From contig JAJYRT010000025.1 in the NCBI GenBank assembly GCA_021793945.1, forward strand, positions 1-17,016: a stretch of DNA of 17,016 nucleotides, written 5' to 3'. Source of the DNA: Thermoplasmata archaeon (lineage in GTDB: Archaea; Thermoplasmatota; Thermoplasmata; Thermoplasmatales; Thermoplasmataceae). Of the stretch, positions 13,691-17,016 are shown piece by piece. Position 1 is the stretch's first letter, and every line of letters begins with the position of its first letter. The notes beneath the pieces are model-generated. The model had not been told where the DNA came from. It did not search any database and saw nothing but the letters and a program-made list of their open reading frames with translations. Position numbers and translations under genes: made by a program.

Positions 13691-14592
13691 TCACCTTAGC
13701 ATACCTGACGACCATTGCCCTTGCAGGCATACTCACTGCTTTCGTTGCAGGGAACAATCTTTCGGCAGCTGTAGGCACCATAATCGGTTCCAGAATCACC
13801 AGCAGGGCAATGGGGATAGCAATCGGAATTTTAGGGTTCACCCTTGGGCTGATGCTTGAAGGCTCAGCCCTTCATTCAGCTTCTGCGAATCTTCTGCCTC
13901 ACTCTTACATCCTTGTAAGCTACGCATTCCTTGTATCGTTTGCGCTCTTCATACTTGCCTATTTCCTGCGGTCTCCGCTCTCCCTTACCATGGTTCTGGT
14001 GGGCGTTGCCATAGGGTTGTCTATCCATCATGGGTATGCGGTGAACGGAAATTTTGTCATACTAATGGTATCCACATGGATTCTTGCCCCCCTGGGCTCA
14101 GTCGTATTCGCATTTATTCTAAACAGAGAGCTTCAAAAGAGGCAATCAAGGAATTTCTGGAGCGAAATCTCATACCTTAAGATCATACTGATCGTCGTAT
14201 CCTTTCTCACTGCATTCACGCTTGGCGCGAACACACTCGGGTTGATAGCAAATATGGCGGGATTCGATATCTGGGTTATAGCATCAATGATCACCGGCAT
14301 TGTCGTTGGATCCCTGTTCCTCAGCAAAGGCATAATCAAGAGGGTTGGTGAAGAAATGTACCTCATGAGGTATTCAAATGCACTCACTTCTCTTCTGGTG
14401 TCATCAGTATTCGTTGAGATTGCAACGCTGTTCAGCATCCCGCTGTCCAATACGCAGACACTGACATCCAGCGTGCTGGGAACAGGAATGTCATACAGAA
14501 TAAAGGCAATTTATATGAGACCGTTCATGATAGTGCTTGCAACCTGGATCATTGCACCCCTGGCAGGACTTTTCCTTGGCCTCGTGATATGA
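13687..14592 (+). CDS. PiT-family inorganic phosphate (or oxyanion) permease, compact form
   Basis: 301 residues, strongly hydrophobic, about 9-10 membrane segments. The PiT inverted repeat is visible: VAGNNLSAAVGTIIGSR (20-36) and TLGANTLGLIANM (178-190) are the two GAN/GNN motifs, and SPLSLTMVLVGVAIG (96-110) and IPLSNTQTLTSSVLGTGMS (251-269) are the two paired P-x-S/T motifs. It is shorter than most PiT transporters (about 330-420 residues) because the central cytoplasmic loop is only about 15-20 residues. PiT proteins couple phosphate uptake to H+ or Na+; some relatives (CysP) carry sulfate, so the substrate is not proven. Translational coupling to the DUF47 gene supports phosphate. Confidence 0.87.
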   Translation: MITLAYLTTIALAGILTAFVAGNNLSAAVGTIIGSRITSRAMGIAIGILGFTLGLMLEGSALHSASANLLPHSYILVSYAFLVSFALFILAYFLRSPLSLTMVLVGVAIGLSIHHGYAVNGNFVILMVSTWILAPLGSVVFAFILNRELQKRQSRNFWSEISYLKIILIVVSFLTAFTLGANTLGLIANMAGFDIWVIASMITGIVVGSLFLSKGIIKRVGEEMYLMRYSNALTSLLVSSVFVEIATLFSIPLSNTQTLTSSVLGTGMSYRIKAIYMRPFMIVLATWIIAPLAGLFLGLVI

Positions 14593-14655
14593 TTTTACCT
14601 AGTAAGGCATATCTGTTCTTTCGTGTGACCATATTTGTCAGTGGACAACATACGA

Positions 14656-14940
14656 ATGGTTTTTCTTTATGTCATGATTTCCCACATGTTGGAAATACAG
14701 GATAATGATTATGAGATGCCCACATCGGCCAGGCTTGTATTCATGGTACTGAAACGGCTGCGTATTGCTGATTTCAGAACCATAGAAATGGAATCTGGAC
14801 TATCCAAGAGGAGCGTTCTCTATGCCGTGAAAAGGCTGCGAGAGATGGGGCTGATAGATATCCAGATATGCCTTAATGACACCAGGAAGAGATTCTACTG
14901 CATCAGGATTAAAGAGGGAAATATCTCAGAGACGGCTTAA
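14656..14940 (+). CDS. Small winged-helix DNA-binding protein
   Basis: 94 residues from the ATG at 14656. A MarR/TrmB-like winged helix fills most of the protein: SARLVFMVLKRLRIADFRTI, then MESGLSKRSVLYAVKRLREM as the helix-turn-helix, and LIDIQICLNDTRKRFYCIRI as the wing. A TTG at 14635 would add seven residues; the ATG is preferred because an A/T-rich element (CATATTTG, 14630-14637) lies about 23 bp before it, but this is weak and later ATG codons at 14674 and 14686 also precede the domain. It follows the PiT gene by 63 bp on the same strand and may regulate it (inference). The 3' end overlaps the convergent gene by 15 bp. Confidence 0.7.
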   Translation: MVFLYVMISHMLEIQDNDYEMPTSARLVFMVLKRLRIADFRTIEMESGLSKRSVLYAVKRLREMGLIDIQICLNDTRKRFYCIRIKEGNISETA

Positions 14941-15258
14941 AATCTCCTTGATTTCATCATCCTTGAAAGGCCCTTCCACGGCCACAGGCAGGATTAAAGC
15001 CCCTTCCTGATCCCCCTCCCCACCCTCTTCAGACTCAAACTCCCCCATCCATACCATGTAATTGTAGTCCCCATACCTGTAAACCTTGGCAAGCTCTGTG
15101 TCATGTATGAGTTCAGTAGAGGAGCTTTCCGAGAGGACTCCGTAAATATAACCAACCAGAATGTCCTCGTCCCTCGATCCCGAACCACCGAACCTTGTGT
15201 CTCCAAGAGAATGGCAGGAATCCATCAGATCAAAAAGATTTGCATCATCAAAACTCAA
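14926..15258 (-). CDS. Acidic protein of unknown function
   Basis: 110 residues, not recognised. It is strongly acidic, with a Glu/Gly-rich patch in the middle (EFESEEGGEGDQEG, about 73-86). Predicted strands are EDILVGYIYGVL, LAKVYRYGDYNYMVWMG and ALILPVAVEG, followed by a short C-terminal helix; this suggests a small soluble alpha-beta domain. The start is taken as TTG at 15258, since the two nearby ATG triplets (15248, 15245) are out of frame and TATA-like elements lie about 30-40 bp upstream. An internal ATG at 15225 is the alternative. Its convergence with the winged-helix gene (15-bp overlap) does not imply a shared role. Confidence 0.55.
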   Translation of the reverse strand: MSFDDANLFDLMDSCHSLGDTRFGGSGSRDEDILVGYIYGVLSESSSTELIHDTELAKVYRYGDYNYMVWMGEFESEEGGEGDQEGALILPVAVEGPFKDDEIKEILSRL

Positions 15259-15284
15259 AACACCACACCGTGTTCATCTGAATT

Positions 15285-15303
15285 GTTAAAGGGCTTATAA
15301 AAA
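15285..15303 (-). promoter_or_regulatory. Two TATA-like elements upstream of the acidic-protein gene
   Basis: On the minus strand, TTTTTATAAG (15303-15294) is followed by CTTTAAC (15291-15285). The nearer one is about 30 bp and the farther one about 40 bp before the TTG at 15258, so the leader would be 4 or about 14 bases. Confidence 0.4.
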
Positions 15304-15351
15304 TTGAGACAGGAGCATTCCAAATTGGATGATTGAAATTTCTGGATTCCA

Positions 15352-15394
15352 GTTGTTTGTGCAAACAGAAACAACGGTTCACAGTTGGTAACTG
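15352..15394. repeat. Cluster of short inverted repeats, operator-like
   Basis: Three overlapping or adjacent perfect inverted repeats lie here: GTTGTTT/AAACAAC (15352-15358 and 15369-15375), a nested GTTTG/CAAAC (15355-15359 and 15362-15366), and CAGTT/AACTG (15382-15386 and 15390-15394). They occupy the 193-bp divergent region between the acidic-protein gene and the glycosyltransferase gene, a position that suits a regulator binding site. Confidence 0.35.
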
Positions 15395-15451
15395 CAACGG
15401 GCTAAGAAAAATCAAAAGGTTGATATGCCTCGTTTATAATATCAATTTATA

Positions 15452-16228
15452 ATGTCTCAAAACGAGGTCGATCGCGTTGACGTTCTGATCAGAACCTTCA
15501 ATTCCGCAGACACCATTGCCGACTGTCTCCAATCAGTCGTTAAATTCATCCCCGTCAGGAAGATTATTGTTGTCGACCATAACAGTACGGATGAGACCCA
15601 GGAAGTTGCCGGTAGATTTGGCGCAGAAGTACTTTCAGAAGAAACCGGCCTCGGATTTGCAACAAAACTGCTGATATCCAAGGCAGATACCAGATATATC
15701 CTATTTGTGGACGGGGATATAACCGTGACGAGTGCCGACTTCTTTGAAAGGGCGGCCGGGCTGTTCAACGATCCCAGGACAGGAGCGGTGGTGGGATGCG
15801 CCGTAGGCCATGATTTCCTTTATGGCATTCCACTGGGACTTACCATGCTGCCACTGGATCTAGCTCGTAAAATAGAGATGCCCGACGTTATCCAGGGACG
15901 AGAGACCTTCTATTTTGAGGAAATCCTGGCAAATTCTTCGCTAAAAGTTAGATATATCCGGGACGCGATGGTCCACAGGTCAACCTACAGAAAATATCGC
16001 TATTGGCCTGAATGGCAGGGGGCACAGATAAGATATACTCCCTCGAGGCATTTCAGCCAGTTACTGGGAGCAATATTTGTGGTGTACATGATGCACCTCA
16101 ACAGCAAGAGCGCAAGGAATTTCCTTTACTCACCGATATACTACTTAAAGATTGTTTCCGGCTTCCTGAACCCGGAAAAGTGGGGAGATGTTGACAGGAG
16201 GAGAATAGCCAATGCAGGCCGGAAATGA
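15452..16228 (+). CDS. Family 2 glycosyltransferase (GT-A fold)
   Basis: 258 residues. The GT-A opening is clear: VDVLIRTFNSADTIADCLQSV (9-29), KIIVVDHNSTDETQEVA (37-53) and ILFVDGDITVT (83-93), the last holding the DxD metal and nucleotide-sugar site (D87, D89). A short C-terminal part has FVVYMMHLN and YLKIVSGFL, weakly hydrophobic and perhaps membrane-associating, but no true transmembrane helix. Such enzymes move a sugar from a nucleotide or lipid-linked donor to a lipid, glycan or protein; the substrate cannot be read from the sequence. The ATG at 15452 has A/T-rich DNA around it (TTTATAAT at 15433-15440), but the spacing of any TATA box is not ideal. It heads a likely three-gene set with the two small downstream genes. 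Confidence 0.88.
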   Translation: MSQNEVDRVDVLIRTFNSADTIADCLQSVVKFIPVRKIIVVDHNSTDETQEVAGRFGAEVLSEETGLGFATKLLISKADTRYILFVDGDITVTSADFFERAAGLFNDPRTGAVVGCAVGHDFLYGIPLGLTMLPLDLARKIEMPDVIQGRETFYFEEILANSSLKVRYIRDAMVHRSTYRKYRYWPEWQGAQIRYTPSRHFSQLLGAIFVVYMMHLNSKSARNFLYSPIYYLKIVSGFLNPEKWGDVDRRRIANAGRK

Positions 16229-16273
16229 TGCGGATAAAGACTGTGCCAGAAACTCGTAAAATCACTGCAGGAT

Positions 16274-16513
16274 GTGGTAAGGATGAAGATATATTCCGAG
16301 AGGTTCCCTATTAAATATCTGATATCAGACAAGGGTATCTGCCTTGGTGTCGATACCAAGAAGAGGTCCTTCCTGTTCATAATATGTGGAGCAGGCATGA
16401 TGTTCAGGCAGAGGCCGGTCGGAGACAAGATTGTTGAAAACCTGGATTATGAAATCATGGATATCTACAACCACGTGTGGTCTGAAACTGGATCAGATCA
16501 TGAGGTATTATGA
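16274..16513 (+). CDS. Small protein of unknown function
   Basis: 79 residues from the GTG at 16274, or 76 from the ATG at 16283; not recognised. It has a hydrophobic centre (KRSFLFIICGAGMMF) between charged ends, with two cysteines (in GICLG and FIICGAG), and a C-terminal amphipathic stretch (DKIVENLDYEIMDIYNHVW). The frame is open back to 16238 without a normal start codon. It begins 45 bp after the glycosyltransferase stop, and its own stop overlaps the next gene's ATG by 4 bp (ATGA, 16510-16513). That coupling is the best reason to regard it as real. Confidence 0.55.
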   Translation: MVRMKIYSERFPIKYLISDKGICLGVDTKKRSFLFIICGAGMMFRQRPVGDKIVENLDYEIMDIYNHVWSETGSDHEVL

Positions 16514-17016
16514 CAGAATCTTTGAAATACCGGATAACCGGTGAGGATTTGAACGTAGGTTCCCAGTACGTCAAAGTTAATACAGGAGACAGACCTGTAA
16601 GGCTTGCCTATGTATACGAGGCAGACACGCTATACCTGATCTCTTCAGATTTCGACGCACGCTGGCCTTCTCATCTGCTCAGGGAAAGAAAGGCCGATTT
16701 TGTCATAAACAGCGAACACCGTTCCGGAGTTCCTGAACTGATTACGTCAGGTGAGGACAGATCCATTGTTCTCGGAAAGTTCATAGCAAAGTATGGAAAG
16801 GATTATGTATCAAAATACTTCAATTCGCCTGCAAGATTCCTGAAGATAGTAGCAGGCACTGAACCAGGGAGTGGAGGAGGCAACTATTACAAGTGGCTTG
16901 AGGAGGAATTTGACAGCGTCGCTGATGATTATGACAAGCACATATTCGGCAACAGGGTAAATGTTCTTCTCAGGAACAGGTCCCTTAGCAAGATCAGAAA
17001 ATTCTCGGCAAGGGGG
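16510..17016 (+). CDS. Probable split-barrel (DDN-like) domain fused to a SAM methyltransferase, 3' end outside window
   Basis: The frame is open from the ATG at 16510 to the window edge, showing 169 residues. Residues about 27-117 resemble deazaflavin-dependent nitroreductase/DUF2255-type split barrels: PVRLAYVYEADTLYLISS, W-x-x-x-LLRERKADFVIN, and a closing IAKYGKDYVSKYF..PARFLKIV that matches the KYG helix and last strand of that group. From about residue 129, YKWLEEEFDSVADDYDKHI is the typical entry helix of class I SAM-dependent methyltransferases (FDxxAxxYD), whose motif I would lie beyond the edge. Its start overlaps the preceding small gene by 4 bp and a GAGGT lies 3 bases before the ATG. 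Both domain calls are by eye, and the methyltransferase is the weaker because its key motif is not visible. Confidence 0.6.
   Translation, partial: MTESLKYRITGEDLNVGSQYVKVNTGDRPVRLAYVYEADTLYLISSDFDARWPSHLLRERKADFVINSEHRSGVPELITSGEDRSIVLGKFIAKYGKDYVSKYFNSPARFLKIVAGTEPGSGGGNYYKWLEEEFDSVADDYDKHIFGNRVNVLLRNRSLSKIRKFSARG

Noticed and set aside
16225..16314. A 29-residue frame starting ATGATG over the glycosyltransferase stop
   Set aside because: The overlap looks like coupling, but the product is short, polar and unlike a known protein, and the 79-residue frame covers most of the same DNA with better support.

Overview
The window looks like a core-genome segment of an archaeon of the order Thermoplasmatales or a close relative. 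Supporting points are archaeal DnaG primase, archaeal regulator families (COG1395, COG2150), AGG/AGA/ATA-rich codon use at mid-range GC, and a recurring promoter layout. In that layout an A/T-rich TATA box lies about 23-30 bp upstream of the start codon, which implies leaderless mRNAs. No rRNA, tRNA, CRISPR array, insertion sequence or phage gene was seen. The genes are densely packed, with many 4-bp or longer overlaps.

Left part (1-6727, all +): the 3' part of dnaG overlaps a Lon-type AAA+ ATPase that has a zinc ribbon and no protease domain. An M61-family PDZ metallopeptidase follows, then an ACT-domain HTH regulator (COG2150), a COG1395 HTH regulator, and a translationally coupled unknown protein with possible TraB-like features.

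Middle part (6702-12919, mostly -): gcvH-rlmE form a minus-strand pair. One TATA element at 7705-7713 seems to serve both gcvH and the divergent thpR (RNA 2',3'-cyclic phosphodiesterase). Next come a 90-residue unknown protein, a winged-helix regulator divergent from aroD (type I 3-dehydroquinate dehydratase), a MarC-family membrane protein, a GAPN-like aldehyde dehydrogenase, and a ChrB-type chromate-resistance gene. The chrB reading frame is interrupted by an in-frame TAG inside its most conserved motif; this is the most striking observation in the window.

Right part (12984-17016): divergent from chrB is a coupled DUF47/PhoU-like gene and a compact PiT-family permease, a probable phosphate (or other oxyanion) uptake pair. 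A small winged-helix protein and an acidic unknown protein converge at 14926-14940. The window closes with a family 2 glycosyltransferase, a small unknown gene, and a 3'-truncated protein that appears to join a split-barrel, deazaflavin-reductase-like domain to a SAM-dependent methyltransferase.

Several starts given here are shorter than the longest open frame, because a TATA box at the leaderless distance decides them (COG1395 gene, gcvH, the 90-residue protein, aldehyde dehydrogenase). All family calls rest on motifs recognised by eye; no database search was possible.
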